Source: Shimia sp040225985
GTDB taxonomy: Bacteria; Pseudomonadota; Alphaproteobacteria; Rhodobacterales; Rhodobacteraceae
Assembly (NCBI RefSeq): GCF_040225985.1
Contig: NZ_JBBPEU010000009.1
Location: forward strand, 1-64,000
Reading direction: 5' to 3'
Length of the DNA: 64,000 nucleotides
Shown: piece by piece, positions 37,066 to 45,071 of the stretch
Numbering within the stretch: the first letter of the stretch is position 1
How the letters are laid out: each line of letters opens with the position of its first letter
The notes under the pieces: model-generated
What the model was told of the DNA's origin: nothing
What the model saw: the letters and a program-made list of their open reading frames with translations, nothing else
The model's database searches: none
Translations under genes and position numbers: made by a program

Positions 37066-37596
37066 GTGTCACTTTCCTTTTCGTTGCGGTTCCGTAGTTC
37101 CGGAACCTTTTTTCACAACGTAAGCCCGACGCATTTTGCGGCCGGGCCTCAGCTGATCAGGTGATCTTGCGTCCAGGGCGCGACCCCGTCTGCAAATATG
37201 ATTCTCTTTCAGAGATGGTGCGGTTTATGGGCATTTTTCCGGATGGTCAAGCCCCAGCTGCCCAAAGCCCCCCAATCAATGGATTACACCATCGTACGAT
37301 CAGGTAACGATCGGGGTTTTGCGGGGCCTTGCGCCGGTCGCCTCCCCCTTGCCTGAACGCCCGCTGGGCTCGCACAAGCACCCCCCGCAGGGCAAGGCCG
37401 GTTCCGATGCCCGATGTCGGTTTACAAAGACAACCCGACGGCCCCGCCTGTTTTTTGGGCGATTTTCGGGCTAAGCTGCAAGAACCCCGGGCGGCTTCCT
37501 GTTCGGGGTCAGCGAAACACAGGGGACAACAGCTAAGGCCCTGAAAGGATCGCCTGCGCCGGTTGCCTCCCCTGAATGCAACGAAAGGAGCAAGAC
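37066..37596. other. Intergenic region upstream of rpsM and of usp
   Basis: About 530 bases without a credible gene between divergent genes. It must contain a promoter for rpsM-rpsK-rpoA-rplQ and one for the usp-BCCT pair. I did not find a clear -35/-10 pair or an operator that I would defend. Confidence 0.5.
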
Positions 37597-38010
37597 GTGT
37601 ACACCCACATCATGGTGCCGGTCGACCTCGCCCATACCGGGCGACTGGACAAGGCGCTGACCTGTGCTGCGGACCTCGCCAAACTCTATGGCGCACGTGT
37701 GACCTATGTCGCAGTGACCGCCGCAGCACCCGGGGCGGTCGCCCATAACCCGGCCGAGTTCGCGACCAAGCTGGCGACCTTCGCCGAGACCCAGCGCACC
37801 GCGCACGGAATCGACGTCCGGTCCCACGCCATCACCAGCCACGACCCCACGGTCGACCTTGATCCGGCACTTCTGAAAACGGTGGGCGAGATCGGTGCCG
37901 ACCTTGTCGTGATGGCCAGCCATGTGCCCAATCTCACCGATTACATCTGGCCTTCGAACGGCGGCACCATTGCCGGCCACGCCAAGGTCTCGGTCATGGT
38001 GGTGCGCTGA
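37597..38010 (+). CDS. Universal stress protein (Usp) family protein
   Basis: 137 residues using the GTG at 37597, seven bases after AAAGGAG; the first residues (VYTHIMVPVDLAHTG) match the family start. The C-terminal ATP-binding pattern is partly changed: GADLVVMASHVPNLTDYIWP then NGGTIAGHAKVSVMVVR, where the classic motif is G-2x-G-9x-G-S/T. Nucleotide binding is therefore uncertain. It lies directly before a BCCT transporter with 54 bases between, suggesting it regulates or senses for that transporter. Confidence 0.85.
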   Translation: MYTHIMVPVDLAHTGRLDKALTCAADLAKLYGARVTYVAVTAAAPGAVAHNPAEFATKLATFAETQRTAHGIDVRSHAITSHDPTVDLDPALLKTVGEIGADLVVMASHVPNLTDYIWPSNGGTIAGHAKVSVMVVR

Positions 38011-38064
38011 ACGACGCCCCTGCCGAACCGCACAGAAACACCAAACACAGTGAGGAGGCCAACC

Positions 38065-39711
38065 ATGGCCGAAACAAACAACGACCAGGGGATACCCGAG
38101 CCGGAAGGTGTCTCAGAGATCATCGAGACCGATTACGAAATTGGTCAGGACAATATTGAAACCCAGGTCGGCCCGTTCGGGCTTGATATTCACAACCCGG
38201 TTTTCCTGATTTCCGGACTGTCGATCATTGCATTTGTCTTTTACACGCTGGCCCTGCCCGAACAGGCCGGTGCCGCGTTCAGCTGGATGTTCAGCGCCGT
38301 CACCAAGGGGTTTGACTGGTTTTTCCTCGGCGCGGCAAACCTGTTCGTCCTGTTCTGCCTGCTACTGATCGTGCTGCCCGTGGGCAAGGTGCGCCTCGGC
38401 GGCGACGCGGCCACGCCTGACTATTCTTATCTCGGCTGGTTCGCGATGCTGTTCGCGGCGGGCATGGGCATTGGCCTGATGTTCTATGGCGTGTCCGAAC
38501 CGATGAGCCATTTCTCGACCTCTTTCGGCGGCACGACCGTTGGCGAAAACGGGGTGCGGACCGATTGGGCCCCCCTGAATGGCGCCGCCGGAGACGAGGC
38601 CGAGTCGGTGCGGCTCGCCTTTGCGGCCACCATCTTTCACTGGGGTCTGCACCCGTGGGCGATCTATGCGGTAGTGGCGCTGGCGCTGGCGCTGTTCAGC
38701 TATAACAAGGGCCTGCCGCTGACCATCCGCAGCGCCTTTTACCCGATCCTCGGGGACCGAGTCTGGGGCTGGTGGGGCCACGTGATCGACGTGCTCGCCG
38801 TGTTCGCGACGCTGTTCGGTCTGGCCACATCTCTTGGCTTTGGCGCGACACAGGCAAATGCGGGCCTGAACGAATTGTTCGGCATCCCGCTGGGATCAAC
38901 AACCGAGGTTGTCCTGATCACCGTGATCACCGCCGTGGCACTGGTGTCGGTGGTGCGCGGTCTGGATGGCGGCGTCAAGGTTCTATCCGAGATCAACATG
39001 GGACTTGCGGCGCTGCTGCTGCTGTTCGTGCTGTTTATGGGGCCGACCCTCGCGATCCTTACGGGCTTTGTCGATTACCTTGGTGCGTATCTGCAATATC
39101 TGCCCGCCCTGTCGAATCCGGTGGGCCGCGAGGACGTGAACTTTTCGCAGGGCTGGACCGCGTTCTACTGGGCGTGGTGGATCAGCTGGTCGCCCTTCGT
39201 GGGCATGTTCATCGCCCGCGTCAGCCGCGGCCGTACGGTGCGGGAATTCGTGATCTGCGTGTTGCTGATCCCGTCAATGGTCTGCGTGTTGTGGATGTCG
39301 GTCTTTGGCGGCACCGCGATCCATCAAGTTCTGACCGACGGCTACACCGCCGCACAGGATGCGCCGCTGGAACTCAAGCTGTTCAAAATGCTGGACGCGC
39401 TGCCACTGGCGGGGATCACATCGTTCATCGGCATCGCTCTGGTGGTGGTGTTCTTTGTCACCTCGTCCGACTCGGGCTCGCTCGTGATCGACACGATCAC
39501 GGCTGGCGGCAAGGTAGACGCACCGGTGCCACAGCGCGTGTTCTGGTGCATCTTCGAGGGCGCGGTGGCCATCGTGCTGCTGCTCTCGGCAGGGGGGCTT
39601 CAGTCGCTGCAATCCATGGTGATCTCGACCGGCCTGCCCTTCACAGTCGTGTTGCTGGTGATGTGCTGGGCGATCTGGAAGGGTCTTCTGGCCGAACGCA
39701 AACAACAGTGA
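38065..39711 (+). CDS. BCCT family betaine/carnitine/choline transporter
   Basis: 548 residues from the ATG at 38065 with GAGGAGG upstream. Twelve expected membrane segments. Conserved family residues: GIGLMFYGVSEPMSHF and the TM8 signature FYWAWWISWSPFVGMFIARV with the Trp box for quaternary amines, followed by RGRTVREF. It imports a compatible solute or related amine by sodium or proton coupling. Which of betaine, choline, carnitine or DMSP is used cannot be told. A 45-residue acidic N-terminus precedes TM1. Ends at a strong terminator. Confidence 0.93.
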   Translation: MAETNNDQGIPEPEGVSEIIETDYEIGQDNIETQVGPFGLDIHNPVFLISGLSIIAFVFYTLALPEQAGAAFSWMFSAVTKGFDWFFLGAANLFVLFCLLLIVLPVGKVRLGGDAATPDYSYLGWFAMLFAAGMGIGLMFYGVSEPMSHFSTSFGGTTVGENGVRTDWAPLNGAAGDEAESVRLAFAATIFHWGLHPWAIYAVVALALALFSYNKGLPLTIRSAFYPILGDRVWGWWGHVIDVLAVFATLFGLATSLGFGATQANAGLNELFGIPLGSTTEVVLITVITAVALVSVVRGLDGGVKVLSEINMGLAALLLLFVLFMGPTLAILTGFVDYLGAYLQYLPALSNPVGREDVNFSQGWTAFYWAWWISWSPFVGMFIARVSRGRTVREFVICVLLIPSMVCVLWMSVFGGTAIHQVLTDGYTAAQDAPLELKLFKMLDALPLAGITSFIGIALVVVFFVTSSDSGSLVIDTITAGGKVDAPVPQRVFWCIFEGAVAIVLLLSAGGLQSLQSMVISTGLPFTVVLLVMCWAIWKGLLAERKQQ

Positions 39712-39731
39712 CGCCGACCACGAAACCCAGG

Positions 39732-39761
39732 AAAGGGCCCCTATCAGGCGGGGCCCTTTTT
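39732..39761 (+). terminator. Rho-independent terminator after the BCCT gene
   Basis: AAAGGGCCCC (39732-39741) pairs with GGGGCCCTTT, beginning at 39750, around an 8-base loop and is followed by TTTTT. Confidence 0.9.
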
Positions 39762-39780
39762 ATGTGACCGGACCTCTTTC

Positions 39781-40152
39781 TCAGTCGCACAGGGTAAAGG
39801 CGCGCCCCTCTCCGGTCTGGTCGGCATGGACGTACACCCTGCCCGGTTCCGACCCATACATCCGGAATGCAAACAGGGTCGGGAAAACAAACGGCCCCGG
39901 CTCTTCGCAGAACCCAAGACGTGTCTGGGTCTCGGCGTCACCACTCCAGTCAAAGGCAATCGCGGGGGAAAACTCGCAATAATATTCGATCGAATCCATC
40001 CCCGTCGCGTGAAGGATCATCGCGCCGTCCGCCACGGCCCCGATCCTGTCGTCAGCTTTCAAAAGCGCGCATTTGGACGGATCGTCCATGAACTCCTGCG
40101 CATGGACGGGACCGCCAAGGAAGAGTGCCACAACGGCAAGGGATCTGAACAT
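39781..40152 (-). CDS. Small exported Cys-containing protein, unknown
   Basis: 123 residues with a signal peptide (MFRSLAVVALFLGGPVHA). The mature part is about 105 residues with four Cys (DDPSKCALL, YYCEFSP, LGFCEEPG and final LCD), so two disulfides are likely. No family recognised. Its Shine-Dalgarno GGAGGG lies in the 3' arm of a hairpin at 40158-40180, so translation may be controlled by structure. Confidence 0.7.
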   Translation of the reverse strand: MFRSLAVVALFLGGPVHAQEFMDDPSKCALLKADDRIGAVADGAMILHATGMDSIEYYCEFSPAIAFDWSGDAETQTRLGFCEEPGPFVFPTLFAFRMYGSEPGRVYVHADQTGEGRAFTLCD

Positions 40153-40157
40153 GAAAA

Positions 40158-40180
40158 GGCCCTCCGAAAATCAGAGGGCC
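40158..40180 (-). promoter_or_regulatory. Hairpin that covers a Shine-Dalgarno or ends the adk operon
   Basis: On the minus strand GGCCCTC (40174-40180) pairs with GAGGGCC (40158-40164), followed by four T and then the ATG of the exported protein. It can be read as a terminator for genes to the right or as an element hiding the GGAGGG site. Confidence 0.6.
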
Positions 40181-40343
40181 AGTCTAGCAGTGTTTGGTCG
40201 GATGCCGAAGCGGGTGTTACCTAGAACGAAGTCCCTTGCCACCTTTAGGCAGTTGATCAGGTGATCTAGCTTTCGAGACGCGATCGTGTAAACGCGCCTG
40301 TGTCGCCCCTAAACTTGTTGGAGGGTGGATGAGTAATCGTTCG

Positions 40344-40673
40344 CTACCTATTGGCCTCTGCAGTGTCAAACATAGCTTCAGCCACCGCACAGCCTTTCAA
40401 CAAATCGAGGGACAGCTCTGCCAAGCGTTCGCGATCCTTGATTGTAGGATCGTTGAAATGACCGAACCCAACAGAAATTCCGCTTCTGTTCTTTTCGACC
40501 AAATCAGCGAATTCTATAAACATTGGAGCCAACTCTTCTGTGAAGTCCTCCGCTCTGAGGCAGGTCAGTTCTAGCGAAATGTCGATTAAACGATCCCGAT
40601 ACTTACCTTTTGCCCTTAGCATTAGGAGAGCGATGTTCTCGATCCGCTCTTGGAGGCTAGTATCCGAACCCAT
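40344..40673 (-). CDS. Hypothetical protein downstream of adk
   Basis: 109 residues from the ATG at 40673; a TTG at 40742 would give 132 residues overlapping the end of adk. The composition is soluble and helical (LQERIENIALLMLRAKGKYR, ELAPMFIEFADLVEKNRSGI). GC is lower than in adk and secY, and there is no recognised domain. Its placement right after adk suggests a late insertion into the operon. Real coding is likely but not certain. Confidence 0.55.
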   Translation of the reverse strand: MGSDTSLQERIENIALLMLRAKGKYRDRLIDISLELTCLRAEDFTEELAPMFIEFADLVEKNRSGISVGFGHFNDPTIKDRERLAELSLDLLKGCAVAEAMFDTAEANR

Positions 40674-40722
40674 CTCGCAGAGGGTTCGGAAAGAGTTTTT
40701 TCGCTTCTTCAAGGAAGGGCTC

Positions 40723-41298
40723 TCACCCGAGGATCCCGGCAATCGCGCCCTTGACCTCGTCCATGGTGCCCAGACCGTCGATCGACGACAGGTTGCCCTT
40801 GGCGTGGTAATAGCCGATCAGCGGTGCAGTTTTCTTGTAGTATTCCATCAGTCGGATGCGCACGCTTTCCTCGTTGTCGTCGGCGCGCGCGGTGCCGCCT
40901 GCGGCGACGGCTTCGGCTGCGCGGTTAACGATCCGTTTCACCAGCGTTTCGTCATCAACCTGCATCTCGATCACGGCGTCCAGCTTTTCGCCTTTTTCCG
41001 CCAGCAGCTCGGCCAGCGCGTCGGCCTGGGCCAATGTGCGCGGGAAGCCGTCAAAGATGAAACCGCCCTTCTTGTCGCCTTCCAGCTTTTCACGGATCAG
41101 GCCGATCACGATCTCGTCGGTCACGAGACCGCCCGAGTCCATCACTTCGGCCACGATCTTGCCCATCTCAGAGCCGCTGGCCTTGGCTTCGCGCAGCATG
41201 TCGCCGGTGGAGAGCTGGATCATGTCCCGCTCTTCCACAAGGAATTGTGCCTGCGTGCCTTTGCCCGCGCCGGGAGGTCCAAGAAGAATCAGGTTCAT
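40723..41298 (-). CDS. adk: Adenylate kinase
   Basis: 191 residues, short-LID type. P-loop LLGPPGAGKGTQAQ (about 5-18), AMP-binding STGDMLREA and GFPRTLAQADALAE, and the key Arg in VKRIVNR. The LID is replaced by a short loop (ARADDNEESVRIRL), as in other adenylate kinases of this size. The ATG overlaps the secY stop by 4 bases, the usual secY-adk order. Confidence 0.97.
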   Translation of the reverse strand: MNLILLGPPGAGKGTQAQFLVEERDMIQLSTGDMLREAKASGSEMGKIVAEVMDSGGLVTDEIVIGLIREKLEGDKKGGFIFDGFPRTLAQADALAELLAEKGEKLDAVIEMQVDDETLVKRIVNRAAEAVAAGGTARADDNEESVRIRLMEYYKKTAPLIGYYHAKGNLSSIDGLGTMDEVKGAIAGILG

Positions 41299-42659
41299 TT
41301 GCGGATCGGTCCTTTACGCTTGCGCTTGCCCCGGCCTTTGCCAGAGAGCTGCGACTTTTCGATCAGCCCTTCGTATTGGTGGGCCAGCAGATGGCTCTGA
41401 ACCTGTTGGATGGTGTCCATCGTCACCGACACAACAATCAGAACCGAAGTGCCGCCAAAATAGAAGGGGATCGCGAACTGGCCACGCAGAATTTCCGGAA
41501 GGAGACAAACTGCCGCAAGATAGGCCGCGCCCAGCACCAGAATGCGGTTCACGACATATTCCAGATACTCGGCGGTTTTCTTGCCGGGGCGAATGCCGGG
41601 CACAAAGCCGTTCTGGTTCTTCAGGTTGTCTGCCACCTCGTCCGGTTTGAACGACACGTTGAAGGTATAGAAGTACGCGAAGAACACGATCATTGCCGTG
41701 AAGAACAGAAGGTACAGCGGCTGACCGGGGCCAAAATAGGCCAGCAAGGTCGACATGATCGGGCCGGTCTGCTGACCCGAGAAGGTCGAAATCGTGGTCG
41801 GCAGCAACAAGAGCGACGACGCAAAGATCGCGGGGATCACACCGGCGGGGTTGACCTTGACCGGCAGGTGCGACGAGCCGCCATCATAGACCTTCATGCC
41901 AACCTGGCGACGCGGGTACTGGATGTGCACCTTGCGCAGCGCGCGTTCCATGAACACCACGAAGGCAATGGTGGCGACCACCATGACGATCACACCGATG
42001 ATCACGGCAGGGCTGACGGCGCCCGAACGGCCCGAGGCAAAGAACTGGGCCAGGGCGGCGGGGACTTCGGCGATGATGCCAACGAAGATGATCAGCGAGA
42101 TCCCGTTGCCGATGCCGCGAGCGGTAATCTGTTCACCAAGCCACATCAGGAACATGGTGCCCCCGACAAGGGTGATCATGCAGGAAATGCGGAAGAACAT
42201 GCCCGGATCGGTGACCAGTTCGCCCGCCTCAAGTGACACGGCCAGACCATAAGCCTGCAGCGTGGCCAGGGCGACGGTGCCGTAACGGGTGTACTGGTTG
42301 ATCTTCTTGCGGCCCTGTTCGCCCTCTTTCTTGAGCTGTTCCAGCGCCGGCACCATCGAAGTGAGCAGCTGGACGATGATCGAGGCCGAGATGTAGGGCA
42401 TGATGCCCAGAGCAAAGATGCCCATGCGCCCCAGTGCACCACCGGTGAACATGGTCAGGATGCCGCCGATACCCTGCGCCGCCTCTTCCATGAATTCGCG
42501 CAAGGCGATGCCGTCGATCCCCGGCACCGGAATGAAAGTGCCGATGCGGTAGACGATCAAAAGACCCAGCGTGAACAGGATTCGGTTGCGAAGATCGGTG
42601 GCTTTACCAAGCGCGGCCCAGCTTGTGTTGGCCGCCATTTGCTCTGCTGCAGATACCAT
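41295..42659 (-). CDS. secY: Preprotein translocase subunit SecY
   Basis: 454 residues from the ATG at 42659. Ten membrane segments; family signatures GIMPYISASIIVQLLTSMVP (TM2) and LFTLGLLIVYRIGTFIPVPG (TM1). The N-terminal extension MVSAAEQMAANTSWAALGKA is typical of this group. It forms the Sec channel with SecE and SecG. Follows rplO, precedes adk. Confidence 0.98.
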   Translation of the reverse strand: MVSAAEQMAANTSWAALGKATDLRNRILFTLGLLIVYRIGTFIPVPGIDGIALREFMEEAAQGIGGILTMFTGGALGRMGIFALGIMPYISASIIVQLLTSMVPALEQLKKEGEQGRKKINQYTRYGTVALATLQAYGLAVSLEAGELVTDPGMFFRISCMITLVGGTMFLMWLGEQITARGIGNGISLIIFVGIIAEVPAALAQFFASGRSGAVSPAVIIGVIVMVVATIAFVVFMERALRKVHIQYPRRQVGMKVYDGGSSHLPVKVNPAGVIPAIFASSLLLLPTTISTFSGQQTGPIMSTLLAYFGPGQPLYLLFFTAMIVFFAYFYTFNVSFKPDEVADNLKNQNGFVPGIRPGKKTAEYLEYVVNRILVLGAAYLAAVCLLPEILRGQFAIPFYFGGTSVLIVVSVTMDTIQQVQSHLLAHQYEGLIEKSQLSGKGRGKRKRKGPIRK

Positions 42660-42777
42660 CTGGATCTCTCTGTTGAATGACAACGCCGCCAGAACCGTTT
42701 TCCGGTTTGGCGGCGTTTGGAAAACTAGGGGATATGTAAGCGGCTCGCGCGCCGCTCACAACCTGTTAAATGCCGCC

Positions 42778-43239
42778 TCAGGCGGATTTGACTTTCAGCG
42801 AGCCGCCTGCTTTTTCGACTGCTTCAACAGCCGATTTCGAGGCGCCGGTCACGTCGAGGTCAACCTTGGCAGTGATGTCGCCTTTGGCCAGAACGCGGAT
42901 GCCGTCGAGCTTGCGGCGGACCAGACCGGACGCAACCAGCGCGTCTTCGGTGATCGCGGCCGAGGCGTCGAGCTTTTTCTCGTCGATGAATTTCTGGATC
43001 AGGCCCAGATTCACAACGGCAAATTTCTTGGCGTTGGGCTTGTTGAAGCCACGCTTGGGCAGACGTTGGTAGAGGGGCATCTGGCCGCCTTCATACCCGT
43101 TGATCGCAACACCCGAACGCGATTTCTGACCTTTGATACCACGGCCACCGGTTTTACCTTTGCCCGAACCCGGACCACGGCCTACACGTGTGCGTTTCTT
43201 GGTTGCGCCTTCGTTGTCGCGCAGTTCATGAAGTTTCAT
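42778..43239 (-). CDS. rplO: 50S ribosomal protein L15
   Basis: 153 residues from the ATG at 43239 with AGGAGAAG upstream (MKLHELRDNEGATKKRTRVG). The Gly-rich region GRGPGSGKGKTGGRGIKGQK and the block YEGGQMPLYQRLPKRGFNKP are standard. It begins a separate unit with secY and adk because a terminator closes the upstream rpmD run. Confidence 0.97.
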   Translation of the reverse strand: MKLHELRDNEGATKKRTRVGRGPGSGKGKTGGRGIKGQKSRSGVAINGYEGGQMPLYQRLPKRGFNKPNAKKFAVVNLGLIQKFIDEKKLDASAAITEDALVASGLVRRKLDGIRVLAKGDITAKVDLDVTGASKSAVEAVEKAGGSLKVKSA

Positions 43240-43406
43240 GTCGCTTCTCCTTTGCCGGAACTGACCCATGAAGCGTGAACGGGCCAAACGCGGCGTTTCT
43301 TGATTGTTGATTCTGTGCACCTGAAAAGGCCACCGGGGGCGTATAGACGAGGGCGCGCTGCGATGCAAGCGGGGATAGGCCCGTGCCGGCAGAGGGCCCC
43401 AAAAGG

Positions 43407-43433
43407 AAAAAGCCCCGCAGCTGTGCAGGGCTT
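43407..43433 (-). terminator. Terminator of the DUF1127 gene
   Basis: On the minus strand AAGCCCTGC pairs with GCGGGGCTT (one G-U) and is followed by a T run. Nearly the same hairpin follows the small ORF at 43922. Confidence 0.88.
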
Positions 43434-43461
43434 TTCTCTTGCCGGGTCTGGCGGGAGCGGA

Positions 43462-43677
43462 TCAGCGGTTCAGACCGCCTCGGGCCGCAATCTCGGGGAT
43501 GTCGGCGCGGCAGATGCCGATATCGTCCAGCTCGTCATGGGTCAGGCGGGACAGCTCTCGGTAGGTGCGGGCACAGTCGCGGTGCTGCACATAGGCGGCT
43601 TTCACGTCTTCGATGAAATGCAGGATACGGCCGACGATATCGAAACCGGCGTGGTCTTTGGTTGCTACATAATACAT
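43462..43677 (-). CDS. DUF1127 small protein
   Basis: 71 residues. The C-terminal DUF1127 block ELSRLTHDELDDIGICRADI is clear. Members are short Arg-rich proteins of alphaproteobacteria; in Rhodobacter some act in RNA turnover under stress. The start at 43677 has AGGA eight bases upstream. It lies in the block between rpmD and rplO and has its own terminator, so it is not part of the ribosomal operon. Confidence 0.88.
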   Translation of the reverse strand: MYYVATKDHAGFDIVGRILHFIEDVKAAYVQHRDCARTYRELSRLTHDELDDIGICRADIPEIAARGGLNR

Positions 43678-43868
43678 GTCATGTGTCCTGTGACTGGGCC
43701 GATGTCCTTTCCGGCCGAATTGCGCGTTGTATTGGGATGACGGGGAGATAGGGATGTCGGCCCCATTCAACAACTGCCCATTTTTGCATCTCTGTTATGC
43801 CGGCAAGGCATGGCTTTTAAGCAGCCTGAGAACAGCAGGCTTGCGGGTCGGTGCCAGGGCCCAACAGC

Positions 43869-43896
43869 AAAAAGCCCCGCACGAGGTGCAGGGCTT
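43869..43896 (-). terminator. Terminator of the 49-codon ORF
   Basis: On the minus strand AAGCCCTGC (43888-43896) pairs with GCGGGGCTT (43872-43880), then TTTTTGC follows. Stem sequence is almost identical to the terminator at 43407-43433. Confidence 0.88.
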
Positions 43897-43921
43897 CGTC
43901 AAAATCAAATGGGGGCCGCGC

Positions 43922-44071
43922 TCAGGCGTCGCGGTCGTTGAGATAGTCCGTCCAATGCGGCACGGGTTCGGCCTGCAACAAGGCAGAGATCGCCGCGCTG
44001 AGCGCCATGAACGGTTTGAGCAGCACCGGAGCTGCGGTCGTTTTGTCGGTCACGAAGGCCATGTCTGTCAT
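43922..44071 (-). CDS. Small ORF of unknown function (about 49 residues)
   Basis: ATG at 44071 (or 44062) to TGA at 43922-43924. The product is MTDMAFVTDKTTAAPVLLKP followed by an amphipathic stretch ALSAAISALLQAEPVPHWTD. It ends about 25 bases before a strong terminator, which supports expression. No family recognised. The tail WTDYLNDRDA is acidic. It could be a short regulatory or membrane-surface peptide. Confidence 0.5.
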   Translation of the reverse strand: MTDMAFVTDKTTAAPVLLKPFMALSAAISALLQAEPVPHWTDYLNDRDA

Positions 44072-44485
44072 TCCGCGTCATGATGTTTCCTCGCCGCGCT
44101 CAATAGGCGGGCAGGTCATGCTGCACCAGCGAAGAAAACGCATGGCCGCGTTGTGCGGCATGCATGGCTGTGACCCGACGGGCCAGAGGCCGTCAGGGGG
44201 ATATGCGGGATAATGTGGCAGCGCTGCCAATGCGGACATGCGGCATGGGATGGGCCCACATGCGGAATAGCTTCACCGGTGAGGCTCGGCATGATCGGCG
44301 GGGTTTCTCCGCCGACACCTGTTCCTTGGGTGGCGCGGGATATGCCCGCACCGGTCGCGACGGGAAAGAAGGTAGGAGGATGTGGTTAAGGCGGGGTAAC
44401 GGGGGCGGTCGGTTATGAAACACTGAGGTTTGCCCCCGGCCCAAGGGTAAGTGTTGAGCCGGGATCGGTGAGACACCTTATAAAA
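44072..44485. other. Gene-free stretch in the rpmD-rplO block
   Basis: About 410 bases. An open plus-strand frame at 44164-44418 is Arg/Gly-rich, without a ribosome site, and looks like high-GC noise. An inverted pattern GGCGGGGTTTCTCCGCC-like is present near 44295. I see no gene. Confidence 0.5.
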
Positions 44486-44674
44486 TTAATGGCAGTGGTA
44501 AGGTTTCGAGCCTGCATAACAGCACTGCCCCGGAGGCGAGTCTTTGCGGCACCCTCCTCCATGCATAACAACATCAACTGTTTGCACGCCCGTTTTATAC
44601 ATCATGGCTTTGGCTTGAGCGTATGGTGAGGTAATTGAGACAATCAAAAATGCACTTGCAAGAATTTTGAACAT
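44486..44674 (-). CDS. Short exported Cys/His-rich peptide
   Basis: 62 residues with a signal peptide (MFKILASAFLIVSITSPYAQA) and a short mature part of about 40 residues ending in CRKDSPPGQCCYAGSKPYHCH. The Cys-x8-CC-x8-HCH arrangement matches short metal- or disulfide-type ends seen at the C-terminus of some secreted nucleases and surface proteins. Here it stands alone. GC is lower than in the neighbours. Coding is likely because the motif and the signal peptide are in the same frame. Confidence 0.65.
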   Translation of the reverse strand: MFKILASAFLIVSITSPYAQAKAMMYKTGVQTVDVVMHGGGCRKDSPPGQCCYAGSKPYHCH

Positions 44675-44792
44675 AAATCCACTCCAGTTATTTGGCTGTG
44701 AAGTAACGGAATGTTAACAATTGCAAATGCGAGTCGCAACTCAGAGGTTAAACTCGGGTACGGTGCAGCGATTCTTCTGGGAAGAACACAGA

Positions 44793-44822
44793 AAAACGCC
44801 CCACTGTTTCCAGCGGGGCGTT
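44793..44822 (-). terminator. Terminator after rpmD, splitting the spc operon
   Basis: On the minus strand AACGCCCC (44815-44822) pairs with GGGGCGTT (44795-44802) around a 12-base loop and continues into TTTTTC. It lies 48 bases after the rpmD stop and would end transcription of rpmC...rpmD before rplO. Confidence 0.88.
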
Positions 44823-44870
44823 CTTTATTATTGCCGTAGGGTGGGTTTGCAACCCACCGAACCCAAACGC

Positions 44871-45059
44871 TTAGTCGCGCTCTTCGATGATCTCGACCAG
44901 ATGCGGGATCTTGTTGACCATGCCGCGAACAGACGGGGTGTCTTCCAGTTCACGGGTCTTGTGCATCTTGTTGAGGCCCAGACCGATCAGCGTGGCGCGC
45001 TGTTCTGCGGGGCGACGGATCGGCGAACCGACCTGTTTGACAACGATGGTTTTAGCCAT
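44871..45059 (-). CDS. rpmD: 50S ribosomal protein L30
   Basis: 62 residues: KTIVVKQVGSPIRRPAEQRA, then LNKMHKTRELEDTPSVRGMV. Standard short bacterial L30. It follows rpsE by 12 bases. Downstream a terminator replaces the usual immediate rplO. Confidence 0.97.
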   Translation of the reverse strand: MAKTIVVKQVGSPIRRPAEQRATLIGLGLNKMHKTRELEDTPSVRGMVNKIPHLVEIIEERD

Positions 45060-45071
45060 GGATCGCTCTCC

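Noticed and set aside
44164..44418. Plus-strand frame of 84 codons in the rpmD-rplO block
   Set aside because: Arg/Gly-rich, no ribosome site, no similarity; typical noise in GC-rich sequence.
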